Below, piece after piece: positions 41,706 to 50,843 of a stretch of 54,310 nucleotides of DNA. The position numbers and the translations under genes are program-made. Origin of the DNA: Prochloraceae cyanobacterium (lineage in GTDB: Bacteria > Cyanobacteriota > Cyanobacteriia > Cyanobacteriales > JASJDA01); contig JASJDA010000009.1 in the NCBI GenBank assembly GCA_030065755.1, forward strand, positions 1-54,310. The letters run 5' to 3'. Positions within the stretch are counted from its first letter, which is position 1, and every line of letters begins with the position of its first letter. The notes under the pieces were generated by a model that saw nothing but the letters and a program-made list of their open reading frames with translations, made no database searches and was not told the origin of the DNA.

Positions 41706-44039
41706 GTGCGAATTCCGCTCGATTATTACAGAATTATAGGCATACCCATTCAGGCAACCGACGAGCAGCTAACTCAAGCTTATCGCGATCGCAGTAGCCA
41801 ACTACCTCGAAGAGAGTATAGCAATTACTCGGTAAAAGCTCGCAAAAAACTAATCGAAGAAGCTTATCAAGTTCTATCGAACCCAGAAAAGCGTGGGAAA
41901 TATAATGCTAAATTTCTAGAGAAAACCTATCAATTAAATTCACAAGCAGAACAGATCGAGCCAGGGGTCAAGACTGTTGGAGCGGAAAAAGATCTGAGTT
42001 TCAAAAATCGAACTCCCTCGATCGACATTAATCCTGATGAATTTGTCGGCGCTCTGTTAATTCTCCAAGAGCTAGGAGAATACGAACTCGTATTGCGCTT
42101 AGGCGCTCCTTATCTGAGAAATCTGAAGGTCGAGAGTCCCGAACGAGAAATTCAAAAGGCAGTTAGAGCCGATATAGTGTTAACATTGACACTAGCATAT
42201 TTAGAATTAGGCAGGGAACAGTGGCAGCAAAATAACTATGAAAACGCTGCTACCTCTGGGGAAATGGGTCTGAATTTGTTGCGCCAAGAAAAATTGTTCC
42301 CCAGCGTCACATCTGAAATTCAAAACGATCTCGACAAGTTAAGACCCTACCTGATTTTAGAATTATTATCTGGAAAGGAAAATAATTTAGAAAAAAGAAC
42401 TAAAGGTAAAGATTTACTCAAACAAATGCTACGCGATCGCGGTGGCATAGAGGGCACTCAAGAAGATAGATCTGGTTTAGGTATCGACGAATTTCTTCGT
42501 TTTATTCAACAGCTACGAGCATATCTGAGCGTAGGAGAACAGCAAGAATTGTTTGAAGCAGAGGCGCAAAGACCTTCACCAGTAGCAGCTTATTTGGCAA
42601 TTTATGCTCTTTTAGCTGGAGGTTTTGCTTGCAAACAGCCTGCTTTAATTCTCCGCGCTAAAGAAATGCTCCAAAGCTTGAGTAAGGAACAAGACGTATA
42701 CTTAGAAGAAGCAGTATGCTCGTTGCTTCTAGGTCAAACAGAAGCGGCAACTGTGGCTCTAGAACAAAGCCAGGAATACGAACCTATTGCTTTTATTCGC
42801 GAACATTCTCAAAATTCTCCAGACTTATTACCTGGCTTGTGTCTGTATGCAGAACGGTGGTTGCAAACAGAAGTATTCTCTCACTTTCGAGATCTCAATA
42901 GTAAAAGGATATCTCTCAAAGAATATTTTGGCGATCGCAACGTACAACACTATTTAGAACAGTTATCACAACCGACTAAGCTGGAGTTGGAAAGAGTTAA
43001 ACACAAAAGAACAGTCGCTCGCAGACAAAAAGTCGAACAATCTTTAAAAGAAAAAGGCAAACAAGAAGCTAAACCGATCAAACCTCTACAAGAAGCCTAC
43101 GCTAATATTCGTTCTCGATTTACTCAAAAACAAAATAATGCAGGTGCAATTAGCACGGTAAAATCAAGGACTATGACCCTGAGTGCGTCACCAATTAATT
43201 CTTCTGGTGCTAGCTTATCTAGTTTCACTAAGCTCGGTCAAAGGTTAGGAAGTTCTTCAAGCCAAAAAGCCAAAAATAATAGTTCAAACGGTCATTCTTC
43301 CTCCAAAAAATCTCGCTCTCAGCAACCAGCACCACAACAAACACCATCGACGAGATCCCTATTTTTGTCTGCTAACGGCAAGGAAACTGACACCGATCGA
43401 AACAATCGTCGGAGTAAGATAGGGAAAAATAAACATCCCCATAAGCGATCGAAGAAAACCAAACGGCTATTAATGTTAGGCGTTCCTCTTTCTTTGAGTT
43501 TAGCTGTGGTGGGATTTTCTTACAAATGGTTGGAAATGCACCCAACTTCATCAACTCTATCGGAGAAAGAAAAATTAGATAATTCCAATGGAACTCTGGT
43601 AGAAGCAGCAGAACCAAATCTTCAACCAACCGAGACCTCTAAGAAAGAGGAAATTCTCAATGAAGAAATAGCTAAGCAAGTAATTCAAACCTGGCTGACG
43701 AGCAAATCACAAGCTTTTGGTTCGACTTATAAAATAGATCGATTGAATTCTATCCTCACCGAACCAATACTTCCGCAGTGGCGCGATCGAGCGCAAAATT
43801 ACCAGCGCAACAACGTCTATCGCCAATATCAGCACGCCATAGAAGTAAAATCTGTAGAGATAAATCAGCAAAATCCTCAATTAGCTAAAGTAACAGCCAA
43901 AGTAACAGAAACAGCAAAACACTATCAAGGAGGACGCTTAAGTAAAGCTCAATCCTACAATGACAACTTGCTCGTCCGTTACGATTTAGTTCGCGAAAAA
44001 GATCGGTGGTTGATTGAGAATATTAAAGTTTTGCCTTAA
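41706..44039 (+). CDS. ftn2: Cell division protein Ftn2/ZipN (ARC6 homologue)
   Basis: 777 residues, GTG start with CGGAG upstream. It anchors the FtsZ ring to the cytoplasmic membrane in cyanobacteria; plant ARC6 is the plastid counterpart. The N-terminal J-like domain (about 1-70, LDYYRIIGIPIQATDEQLTQAYRDR) lacks the HPD triad, as in this family. It is followed by a long helical region with TPR-like repeats (about 110-450), a basic Ser-rich linker (about 450-580), one membrane helix (about 588-606), and a C-terminal DUF4101/IMS domain (about 657-777, AKQVIQTWLTSKSQAFG, DRWLIENIKVLP), expected outside the cytoplasm. Confidence 0.9.
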   Translation: MRIPLDYYRIIGIPIQATDEQLTQAYRDRSSQLPRREYSNYSVKARKKLIEEAYQVLSNPEKRGKYNAKFLEKTYQLNSQAEQIEPGVKTVGAEKDLSFKNRTPSIDINPDEFVGALLILQELGEYELVLRLGAPYLRNLKVESPEREIQKAVRADIVLTLTLAYLELGREQWQQNNYENAATSGEMGLNLLRQEKLFPSVTSEIQNDLDKLRPYLILELLSGKENNLEKRTKGKDLLKQMLRDRGGIEGTQEDRSGLGIDEFLRFIQQLRAYLSVGEQQELFEAEAQRPSPVAAYLAIYALLAGGFACKQPALILRAKEMLQSLSKEQDVYLEEAVCSLLLGQTEAATVALEQSQEYEPIAFIREHSQNSPDLLPGLCLYAERWLQTEVFSHFRDLNSKRISLKEYFGDRNVQHYLEQLSQPTKLELERVKHKRTVARRQKVEQSLKEKGKQEAKPIKPLQEAYANIRSRFTQKQNNAGAISTVKSRTMTLSASPINSSGASLSSFTKLGQRLGSSSSQKAKNNSSNGHSSSKKSRSQQPAPQQTPSTRSLFLSANGKETDTDRNNRRSKIGKNKHPHKRSKKTKRLLMLGVPLSLSLAVVGFSYKWLEMHPTSSTLSEKEKLDNSNGTLVEAAEPNLQPTETSKKEEILNEEIAKQVIQTWLTSKSQAFGSTYKIDRLNSILTEPILPQWRDRAQNYQRNNVYRQYQHAIEVKSVEINQQNPQLAKVTAKVTETAKHYQGGRLSKAQSYNDNLLVRYDLVREKDRWLIENIKVLP

Positions 44040-44141
44040 AACTTTTGCTTTTGAGTTCAAAGGAAACAGGGAACAGGATATCGACACAACTGTTCCCTCG
44101 TTGTCAACAGCCAACGATAAACTCGATCGGATAGGAAAATC

Positions 44142-44267
44142 GTGGATCTAACTCTAGAAGAAGCTCTCAATCCTAATACTTCGGGCGATCGACTGCGGGA
44201 AATGTCGATCGCCACAACTGATGAGGAGTTGTTTGAATTTTGGGATTATCTGCGATCGCTTGGATAG
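44142..44267 (+). CDS. Short ORF resembling a variant leucine-rich-repeat N-terminus
   Basis: 41 codons from a GTG with AGGA five bases upstream: DLTLEEALNPNTSGDRLREMS, then ATTDEELFEFWDYLRSLG. ALNPNT..RLRELA-like units begin many cyanobacterial variant leucine-rich-repeat proteins. It is either a real small protein or a truncated remnant. It lies between repeat blocks downstream of ftn2. Not otherwise recognised. Confidence 0.35.
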   Translation: MDLTLEEALNPNTSGDRLREMSIATTDEELFEFWDYLRSLG

Positions 44268-44426
44268 TTAACAGTTACCAGTGACCAGTTATCAGTAATC
44301 AGTTGTGAGTGCGATCGAAAGTAGCCTATCTCTAAGGGTAGGATGTCTCTCTGTGATTTAAATCCATGAGGAAGACCTGATAACTGATAACTGATAACTG
44401 ATAACTGATAACTGATAACTGATTTA
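44267..44426. repeat. CTGATAA heptamer array and related units
   Basis: Tandem CTGATAA heptamers run from about 44377 to 44424 after CAGTTACCAGTGACCAGTTATCAG-like units at 44275-44305. A GGGAACAG...CTGTTCCC inverted pair lies at 44072-44098. These are cyanobacterial short tandem repeats with no coding potential. Confidence 0.65.
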
Positions 44427-44593
44427 ATTCTGACTTAAGTTATCTTGAACTCTGAGATAACTAAATACAATCATAGTTAGAGTAGACAGATATCAACTTG
44501 TGCTATGATTTAGATCACAAGAACATAATTTAGAGAAAATTAACTCTTCTTTACGTAAAGCAAGATATTTTTACCCAAATAAAAGCTAGAACT

Positions 44594-44881
44594 ATGATTG
44601 TAGATTTAATTCAAGACTTAGAAAGATATCAGCACGTTCGTACCGAATTGAATTCCTATCTTCCTTCTCCTCTCGACAAGATAAGAGCTAAAGCAATTGC
44701 TCAAAAAGCTCTCAGAGAAGGCACCTCTGTGAGTTCGATCACTAAAAAACTGTTAGAAGATTCCGATTTTCAGAAAGTTACTAGCAAATTCGGTAAGGAA
44801 CAGACTCTCAAACTTATCTCAGATACAGTTAAAACTGCTCTCAAACAGGAACTCAATCAACGGAAGTTGGGATTATCTTAA
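44594..44881 (+). CDS. Hypothetical protein (95 aa)
   Basis: Not recognised. 95 residues, almost entirely amphipathic helix by inspection, no Cys, no membrane segment or signal peptide. The C-terminal half (SDFQKVTSKFGKEQTLKLISDTVKTALKQELNQRK) is rich in Lys and Gln. ATG start after a long AT-rich leader. Codon usage resembles neighbours, so it is probably expressed. It stands alone between ftn2 and bicA with about 490 non-coding bases on its right. Confidence 0.6.
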   Translation: MIVDLIQDLERYQHVRTELNSYLPSPLDKIRAKAIAQKALREGTSVSSITKKLLEDSDFQKVTSKFGKEQTLKLISDTVKTALKQELNQRKLGLS

Positions 44882-45131
44882 GAAAATATAAAATTCAATA
44901 ACTTAAAGATTTATCGGTGCTTACAATAGACTTAATTATTACTAAATACTATATATAGTAAGTCTTACTTCTACATAGAAAAAAAATACAATTGGGCTCT
45001 TCGTCTCTTCAAATTGAGCTTAAGATATATTTTGTACTTATTCAAATAATAAGGGAAATAATTCCCTTGCCAATATTTCCTTAAGAACCTTACAGACAAA
45101 GACATAAGCAAAGGTTCGAGAGAATATCAGT

Positions 45132-45150
45132 TATTTTCATGATGAAAATA
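45132..45150. promoter_or_regulatory. 19-bp palindrome upstream of bicA
   Basis: TATTTTCAT-G-ATGAAAATA is a perfect palindrome about 220 bases before the bicA start, in a 491-base gap without genes. The dyad with T and A at its ends would suit a dimeric regulator such as a LysR-type protein. This is inference only. Confidence 0.35.
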
Positions 45151-45372
45151 GTACTCTATTGAAGCATTTAATTATATAATTCAAACAACAGAGAATGATT
45201 AAGAAATTCAGTCCATATCTTATAGACTGAATATTTCACATCAAAGTTCCTAAAAATCAATAAGATTTTTCAGTTAACAACCGATACCTTACCTAGCTAG
45301 AGCGATAAAACCTAGCTAAGCAGGAAATATTTTCTTTTCAAGACTTTGGAATTAAGGAGTTGATAATCGATC

Positions 45373-47085
45373 GTGCAACTTATAAATCGCATTCACTTTA
45401 GAAATGTAGGGGGAGATCTTTTTGGGGGTGTAACTGCAGCAATTATTGCTTTACCGATGGCGTTGGCTTTTGGGGTAGCTTCTGGAGCTGGGCCAGTTGC
45501 TGGACTTTACGGAGCAGTAATAATAGGCTTTTTTGCGGCTATTTTTGGCGGCACTCCCACACTAATTTCCGAACCAACTGGACCAATGACCGTAATTATG
45601 ACTGCGGTGATTGCTTCCTACACTGCCACTAACCCAGAGACGGGTTTGGCATTGGCATTCACCGTCGTCATGATGGGTGGGTTATTTCAAATTCTTTTTG
45701 GGGTATTGGGGCTGGGTAAATACATTACTCTCATGCCCTATACTGTAATTTCAGGGTTTATGTCGGGGATTGGAATCATCCTGATCGTACTGCAAATCCC
45801 TGCTTTTCTCGGACAAGCTAATCCTGGTGGCGTATTCAATACAATTGTTGGCTTGCCAGAATTAATTTCCAATATTAATCCTCCTGAAACAATTTTAGGA
45901 GTACTGACAGTAGCACTCATTTTCCTAACACCATCGAGAGTAGGTCGAATTATTCCACCTCAACTGGTAGCGCTAATTGTGGGAACTGTAGTTTCTCTAA
46001 TATTCTTCTCGAATGTCAATATCAGAATCATTGGGGAGATTCCCGCAGCTTTGCCTCAATTGCAAATGCCTGTTCTGAGTGGGACTCAACTAACTCAGAT
46101 GTTAATCGATGCTGCGATGTTAGCAATGCTAGGGGCGATCGACGCTCTACTGACCTCCACAGTTGCCGACAGTCTCACCGATACCCAACATAACTCGGAC
46201 AAGGAGTTAGTGGGTCAAGGCATTGGTAACTTGATGTCTGGTTTATGTGGCGGACTTCCTGGTGCTGGAGCAACCATGGGAACAGTAGTTAATATTCAAG
46301 CAGGAGGTCGAACTCCTTTATCTGGGATATTTCGCGCAGCGATCTTGCTAGTAGTAGTTTTGTGGGCTGGATCCCTAACTCAGAACATTCCCATGGCTGT
46401 TTTAGCTGGGATAGCACTAAAAGTCGGTTTTGATATTATAGATTGGGAATTCATGAAACGGGCTCACAAAATATCTGTCAAAGCAGCCTGGATTATGTAT
46501 GGAGTTATACTCCTGACTGTATTTGTGAATCTGATGATTGCTGTGGGTATTGGGGTCTTTGTTGCCAATGTTATAACTATCAAGCGGATGAGCGAACTTC
46601 AGGCTGAAAGAGTCAAAGCCATTACCGAGGAGAAAGACGATACAGAAATATTGTTGAGCCAACCAGAAAGACAACTATTGAAACAGGCTAACGGTGGCAT
46701 TTTATTATTGCATCTCAGTGGCTCGATGATTTTCGGAGCTGCCCAATCAATCTCCAAACAGCTTCTAGTTGCTAAAAATTATCAAGCGCTGATTATTGAT
46801 TTTACCAATGTGTCTCACATGGGCGTGACCTCTACCCTAGCTATTGAGAATACGATCGAAAATGCTTGTAAGAAGGGTCGTCAAGTATTCATTGTCGGTG
46901 CTACAGGTAAAATCAAACGCAGACTAGAACGCTTCAATATCTTCAATCTATCTCCATCTCCACGAGTAACGGGCGATCGCTTTGAAGCTCTCGAACAAGC
47001 TGTTGCTTTGATTAATCACGATCGACCTAACGGACCTAATTCTTCTCAGGAACTAGAGGTTAATAATAGTGTCTCTAAAGTCTAG
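45373..47085 (+). CDS. bicA: BicA-type sodium-dependent bicarbonate transporter (SulP family)
   Basis: 570 residues, GTG start with AAGGAG 13 bases upstream. Inner-membrane SulP transporter with about 12-14 helices (about 15-415) and a cytoplasmic STAS domain (about 440-555: ILLLHLSGSMIFGAAQSI, ALIIDFTNVSHMGVTSTLAIENTIE). The N-terminus MQLINRIHFRNVGGDLFGGVTAA, the stretch GGTPTLISEPTGPMTVIMTAVIA and IDALLTSTVADSLT closely follow characterised BicA, so it most likely imports HCO3- for the CO2-concentrating mechanism. Sulphate transport by a paralogue cannot be excluded from sequence alone. A bidirectional terminator follows. Confidence 0.85.
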   Translation: MQLINRIHFRNVGGDLFGGVTAAIIALPMALAFGVASGAGPVAGLYGAVIIGFFAAIFGGTPTLISEPTGPMTVIMTAVIASYTATNPETGLALAFTVVMMGGLFQILFGVLGLGKYITLMPYTVISGFMSGIGIILIVLQIPAFLGQANPGGVFNTIVGLPELISNINPPETILGVLTVALIFLTPSRVGRIIPPQLVALIVGTVVSLIFFSNVNIRIIGEIPAALPQLQMPVLSGTQLTQMLIDAAMLAMLGAIDALLTSTVADSLTDTQHNSDKELVGQGIGNLMSGLCGGLPGAGATMGTVVNIQAGGRTPLSGIFRAAILLVVVLWAGSLTQNIPMAVLAGIALKVGFDIIDWEFMKRAHKISVKAAWIMYGVILLTVFVNLMIAVGIGVFVANVITIKRMSELQAERVKAITEEKDDTEILLSQPERQLLKQANGGILLLHLSGSMIFGAAQSISKQLLVAKNYQALIIDFTNVSHMGVTSTLAIENTIENACKKGRQVFIVGATGKIKRRLERFNIFNLSPSPRVTGDRFEALEQAVALINHDRPNGPNSSQELEVNNSVSKV

Positions 47086-47120
47086 ATAAGGTTGAATTAA
47101 ATTTTTGATTATCCCAATAA

Positions 47121-47158
47121 AGCCCACCCTTTATAGTTATAGGGTGGGTTATCAATTT
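47121..47158. terminator. Bidirectional terminator after bicA
   Basis: CCCACCCT (47123-47130) pairs with AGGGTGGG (47141-47148), followed by TTATCAATTTTT on the plus strand and by CTTTATT on the minus strand. It separates bicA from the convergent gene ending at 47165. Confidence 0.75.
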
Positions 47159-47164
47159 TTATAA

Positions 47165-47383
47165 TTATTTTATTTCTTCGTTAGCACGACTTAAAAGATT
47201 TTCTTTTGTCTGTTGGTCGTGTTGTCTTTGTCGAGCCATTAATTCTCTGGCTTCTTCTTCTGTATCTTTTTGTGTATGAGTTTCAACTTCTTGATGCGCT
47301 CTGTTGGACATATTTTCTTCTAAGCGATCGTCGTGTTGGCGCTGTTCGACCATCAACTTTCGTGCTTCTTCTTCAGTACTCAA
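47165..47383 (-). CDS. Small protein with two internal repeats
   Basis: 72 residues made of two copies of a ~30-residue helical unit, TEEEARKLMVEQRQHDDRLEEN and TEEEARELMARQRQHDQQTKEN, separated by a short linker. No Cys, membrane segment or signal peptide; strongly charged and probably coiled-coil. The start is TTG: GGAGG lies eight bases before it, while the nearby ATG opens a six-codon frame only. Function not recognised. Clear internal duplication supports a real gene. Confidence 0.65.
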   Translation of the reverse strand: MSTEEEARKLMVEQRQHDDRLEENMSNRAHQEVETHTQKDTEEEARELMARQRQHDQQTKENLLSRANEEIK

Positions 47384-47556
47384 GGCTCATTCCTCCCACT
47401 ACTAAATTGGAGCTTTAATCTAATTTCACAATAACACTCTGAGAGAAAATTGTAGCTAAAGCTACAGAAAAATTGATAAATTTATCTGGAGAAATCTAAA
47501 AATAAACTTCGGTAATGGGCAGTAGAAAATCATATACCATTACCGATCGTTTCTGG

Positions 47557-48546
47557 CTAAATCGAAGTTTGCAAGTTACCAATTAGATTGAGAGCAGTAT
47601 GGAAATTGTCTCCTACTGTTGCTACTAACTGGTGAGTAATGGGCCAACTATCTACTACCATCCCAGTACACAGAAGCATCATGTAGAGAATGGAGTATTT
47701 AAACAGCGATCGCGCCAACTGGCTATCTTGAGGGGATATAGTTAATTGCCATGCTTTGCGAATAAAGATAACTCCCAGAAGAAGAGCGATCGAACCGTAA
47801 ATAATCCCAGAAGTTTTTAAAGGATAAACCAGCAGCAAGGTAAAAAACACCGTCAATAAAGTGTAGTACCAAATTTGACGCACTGTAGACTCATTACCTT
47901 CTACCACTGGCAGCATAGGCACTCCTACTTGAGCGTAATCTTCTTTAATCATCAGTGCTAGAGCCCAGAAGTGGGGAGGAGTCCACAGGAAAATAATTGC
48001 AAATAATACCCAAGGTGCCCAGCCCAAGTCTCCAGTTACTGCTGCCCAACCAACTAAAGGTGGAATAGCACCAGCAGCGCCGCCAATAACAATGTTTTGA
48101 GTACTGTGACGTTTGAGCGCGTGGGTATAAATTAGCATATAAAAAACAATGCCAGACATTGCTAAGAGCGCACTAAGCAGATTTACAAATACTGCTAAAA
48201 CACTAAAAGATAAAATTGCTAAAACAATAGCAAAGATAAGGGCGTGACGAGGTTGAACTCGACCAGAAGGAAGCGGACGCTTGCGAGTCCGCTTCATCTC
48301 ATAGTCAATGTCTTGGTCGTAAATACAGTTTAGTGTTTGTGCTGAAGCAGTAGCTAAAGTGCCCCCCAAAAGGGTAACTAAGACTAAAAAAGGATCTACT
48401 TGTCCGCAAGAAGCCATCCACATTGCTGCTGCGGTGGTAATCAGTAGTAAGGGGATAATGCGAGGTTTAGTTAGCTGATAGTAGCTTTTGATGACTTGTA
48501 GAATGTTTTCGTGATGACGGACAACACCTGTTCCAATCATTATCAA
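47557..48546 (-). CDS. ctaB: Protoheme IX farnesyltransferase (heme O synthase)
   Basis: 329 residues. Membrane-bound UbiA-family prenyltransferase that adds farnesyl to heme B, giving heme O for cytochrome oxidase. Two Asp-rich motifs are seen: [23 protein letters not shown] and the later [20 protein letters not shown]. About nine membrane helices; full length. It is encoded downstream of ctaA on the same strand with a 142-base gap. The oxidase genes ctaCDE are not in the window. Confidence 0.93.
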   Translation of the reverse strand: MIMIGTGVVRHHENILQVIKSYYQLTKPRIIPLLLITTAAAMWMASCGQVDPFLVLVTLLGGTLATASAQTLNCIYDQDIDYEMKRTRKRPLPSGRVQPRHALIFAIVLAILSFSVLAVFVNLLSALLAMSGIVFYMLIYTHALKRHSTQNIVIGGAAGAIPPLVGWAAVTGDLGWAPWVLFAIIFLWTPPHFWALALMIKEDYAQVGVPMLPVVEGNESTVRQIWYYTLLTVFFTLLLVYPLKTSGIIYGSIALLLGVIFIRKAWQLTISPQDSQLARSLFKYSILYMMLLCTGMVVDSWPITHQLVATVGDNFHTALNLIGNLQTSI

Positions 48547-48688
48547 TTCCTAATTGTTTAACGTTCAAAGTTGACTGCGTGAAAATTTTTATTTGTTAGC
48601 AGCCAGAAGCTATTTCTCACATAAAAGAGAAGTATGGGAGAAATTTTTGCTTTTTTAATTGCAGATCGCAGCAGCACCCTAAGTTAAA

Positions 48689-49603
48689 CTATGCAGTTTG
48701 CTTATCGCGAAATGCTAGCACGGTGAAAGCGACTAAAATACCTAATAATGCTGCTCCTACTGATTGGTGAGTAACGGTTAGGGTTTCTACTTGGAGGTGT
48801 AAGCGGAAAGTCGCAATACCCAAAACGACCTGCAAGACGACTAATAAAGCCGAGAAATTAGCTAGCTGGCGCAACATAGGATGAAGTGCAGGAGTATACC
48901 TTGCCAGCACTACTACAGCTATAGTTCCTAAAGTAGCCGGAACAACAGCAATTATATGAGCATTCATCACCGTACAAAGTTGGTATCCGAAAAAACATTG
49001 ATGCAGCGCCCAACGAGAGCCAACTAATCCGCCAAGCAAGCTTTGCAAGTAAATTAGAACGGATGCAGTTAAACCTATCCAAGGTAAGAATTTACCTGCA
49101 CTAGCAGTTCCTTTATAGGGTAATAGAGAGCAACCTATGACGATAAGAGTGCTAAAAAATAGGAGTGCTGCGCCTAAATGGGCAGTAACGATATCAAACC
49201 GCAACAATTCAGTTACTGTTAGTCCTCCTAATACCCCTTGAAAAATTATCAAACCTAAGGCAAAAGTGGAAGCCCAAGGGAGCCATTTAGGTAACTCTTG
49301 TCTGTACCACCAACTCAAAAGTGCTAGAGCGATCGTGCTAAAACCAATTAAAGCTGCATCGAGGCGATGAAACCACTCTAGGAATACTTGAAGATTCATC
49401 TGCTGTGTCGGCACTAATTGACCGTAGCACAAAGGCCAATCAGGACAAGCTAAACCTGCATTCATTACGCGCGTTGCGCTGCCAATTGCCATTAACAGTA
49501 AAGTAGCGATCGCTATTTTCCATACCAAGCGACGAATCCATTTTTGCGGTTGTGATTCTTCTGGGTTACTTACTATCTGAGGATAAATAACTGAATCTGT
49601 CAT
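48689..49603 (-). CDS. ctaA: Heme A synthase
   Basis: 304 residues, eight predicted membrane helices. It oxidises heme O to heme A for cytochrome c oxidase. Conserved heme-ligand His and nearby motifs are visible: EWFHRLDAALIG in the first half, VTAHLGAALLFFS, RWALHQCFFGYQLCTVMNAHIIA and LTVTHQSVGAALLG in the second half. GLACPDWPLCYGQLVP near the N-terminus holds the Cys pair typical of the family. It pairs functionally with ctaB. The 440 bases upstream (49604-50042) show no gene. Confidence 0.93.
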   Translation of the reverse strand: MTDSVIYPQIVSNPEESQPQKWIRRLVWKIAIATLLLMAIGSATRVMNAGLACPDWPLCYGQLVPTQQMNLQVFLEWFHRLDAALIGFSTIALALLSWWYRQELPKWLPWASTFALGLIIFQGVLGGLTVTELLRFDIVTAHLGAALLFFSTLIVIGCSLLPYKGTASAGKFLPWIGLTASVLIYLQSLLGGLVGSRWALHQCFFGYQLCTVMNAHIIAVVPATLGTIAVVVLARYTPALHPMLRQLANFSALLVVLQVVLGIATFRLHLQVETLTVTHQSVGAALLGILVAFTVLAFRDKQTA

Positions 49604-50042
49604 CTCATTAACTCCTCTATTAAAAGTTCGTCAGATCGGCGAGTATTTACTAAAATCAAGTTTATATGTGTGTTTTCTTGACTCTCGGACTCTACGACAG
49701 ACCGTAGATTATGTGTCTGTTCACTGTAGCTATTCTGCAGATATATCCTTTATATTCTTTTACATAAATTAATTAGTATAAAAAAAAATTGAATTTTCAT
49801 CAATTAGTTTTGAAGACTTACTACAAGAAAGATCCCAAAAAAAAGAAAAACAAACCACATCAAGAATAATAAGAAGACGATCGCTAAACTTGAGAGATAT
49901 TTTGAGAAGAAAAAAATACTAGATAATGACAATCTTTTTATTTGTCAGGATCCCTTAATATATATCTTGAAAAAAGAAAAAGTACGGGAAAAGTTTTCCC
50001 ATACTAATCCATAAAAATTCTGATAACCTCAGACGAAAAATA

Positions 50043-50567
50043 CTATCGATAGGATTCAAATTCGGCACGACAACCGTTATCGACCCAAACGTGGTCTCTG
50101 CCATAACCCCAATTGCCGCGACAAGAACTATTAGACAACTGTCTTCTTAACCTCACGCCTCTAGCTCTGCTAGTATTTATGGGGCATCTTTGGAAACTTT
50201 TGTCCCAGCTTTCGCATAGCACTAGCCGCCCTCCCACAGGTCTATTTGGTCTATTACCGACATTAGAACCAACCGCAAACTCAGCACGGCAGCCCTTATC
50301 GACCCAAATATAGCCTCTGCCATAACCCCAGTTGCCACGGCAAGAGCTATCTGACAACTGGCGTACAATCCTAACTCCTCTACTGGTGTTTATCCGACAT
50401 TCGTTGTAATCTCGATCCCAGCTTTCGCATATTACTAATCTATTCCTATTTCTGGGCTCTCTAACCTGGGCTTGGGCTGATTCGCTACTAATAAAGCCAG
50501 TAGAGATCGAAGTACCAACCCACGCCATCGTGGCAAAAACTTTCAACCAGATATTATTAGTACTCAC
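50043..50567 (-). CDS. Secreted protein with two DUF3011 repeats
   Basis: 174 residues from the GTG at 50567, chosen because AAAGGAGAG lies seven bases upstream; the longer TTG frame would cover that site. N-terminal signal peptide (hydrophobic VFATMAWVGTSISTGFISSESAQA with a likely cleavage after AQA). Then two copies of a ~60-residue DUF3011 unit: VICESWDRDYNECRINTS...SCRGNWGYGRGYIWVDKGCRAEF and a near-duplicate. Each has four Cys, probably two disulphides. Extracytoplasmic; DUF3011 has no established activity that I know of. Unit similarity suggests a fairly recent duplication. Confidence 0.75.
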   Translation of the reverse strand: MSTNNIWLKVFATMAWVGTSISTGFISSESAQAQVREPRNRNRLVICESWDRDYNECRINTSRGVRIVRQLSDSSCRGNWGYGRGYIWVDKGCRAEFAVGSNVGNRPNRPVGGRLVLCESWDKSFQRCPINTSRARGVRLRRQLSNSSCRGNWGYGRDHVWVDNGCRAEFESYR

Positions 50568-50591
50568 GTGTTGACTCTCCTTTTGGTACAA

Positions 50592-50843
50592 TATTTTTTT
50601 TAGTAAAAAATTTTAGGGAACAGAGGAATAACAATCTATCTGCTAAAAATCTTCTCAAACCTCCCCGATCTTCCACTCTACTAAAGACTTTCTTTATAGT
50701 TTTACTGTTCCCTTTGCTGTTTGCTGTTTGCTATTAGTACTCTGTTTGTCACCAAATCTAAATATGATTGGGCTCGCAACACTTATGCTTTATTTCTGCT
50801 TCTGGTTTAATATAACTTAATAAAAAATACGATCGGAAAAACC
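50592..50843. repeat. Repeat-bearing gap between the DUF3011 and transglutaminase genes
   Basis: Holds GGGAACAGAG (about 50620-50630), an opposing CTGTTCCCTTTGCTGTTTGCTG (about 50705-50727) and TTTGCTATT, as seen near 22.92 kb. No gene. Confidence 0.45.

Noticed and set aside
44377-44424. CTGATAA tandem array considered as plasmid-type iterons or an origin
   Set aside because: Heptamer arrays of this type are common intergenic repeats in cyanobacteria, and no rep or dnaA gene is near.
45105-45130. GGTTCGAGA-like stretch checked as a tRNA T-arm
   Set aside because: No acceptor or anticodon stems can be drawn around it; no tRNA was found anywhere in the window.
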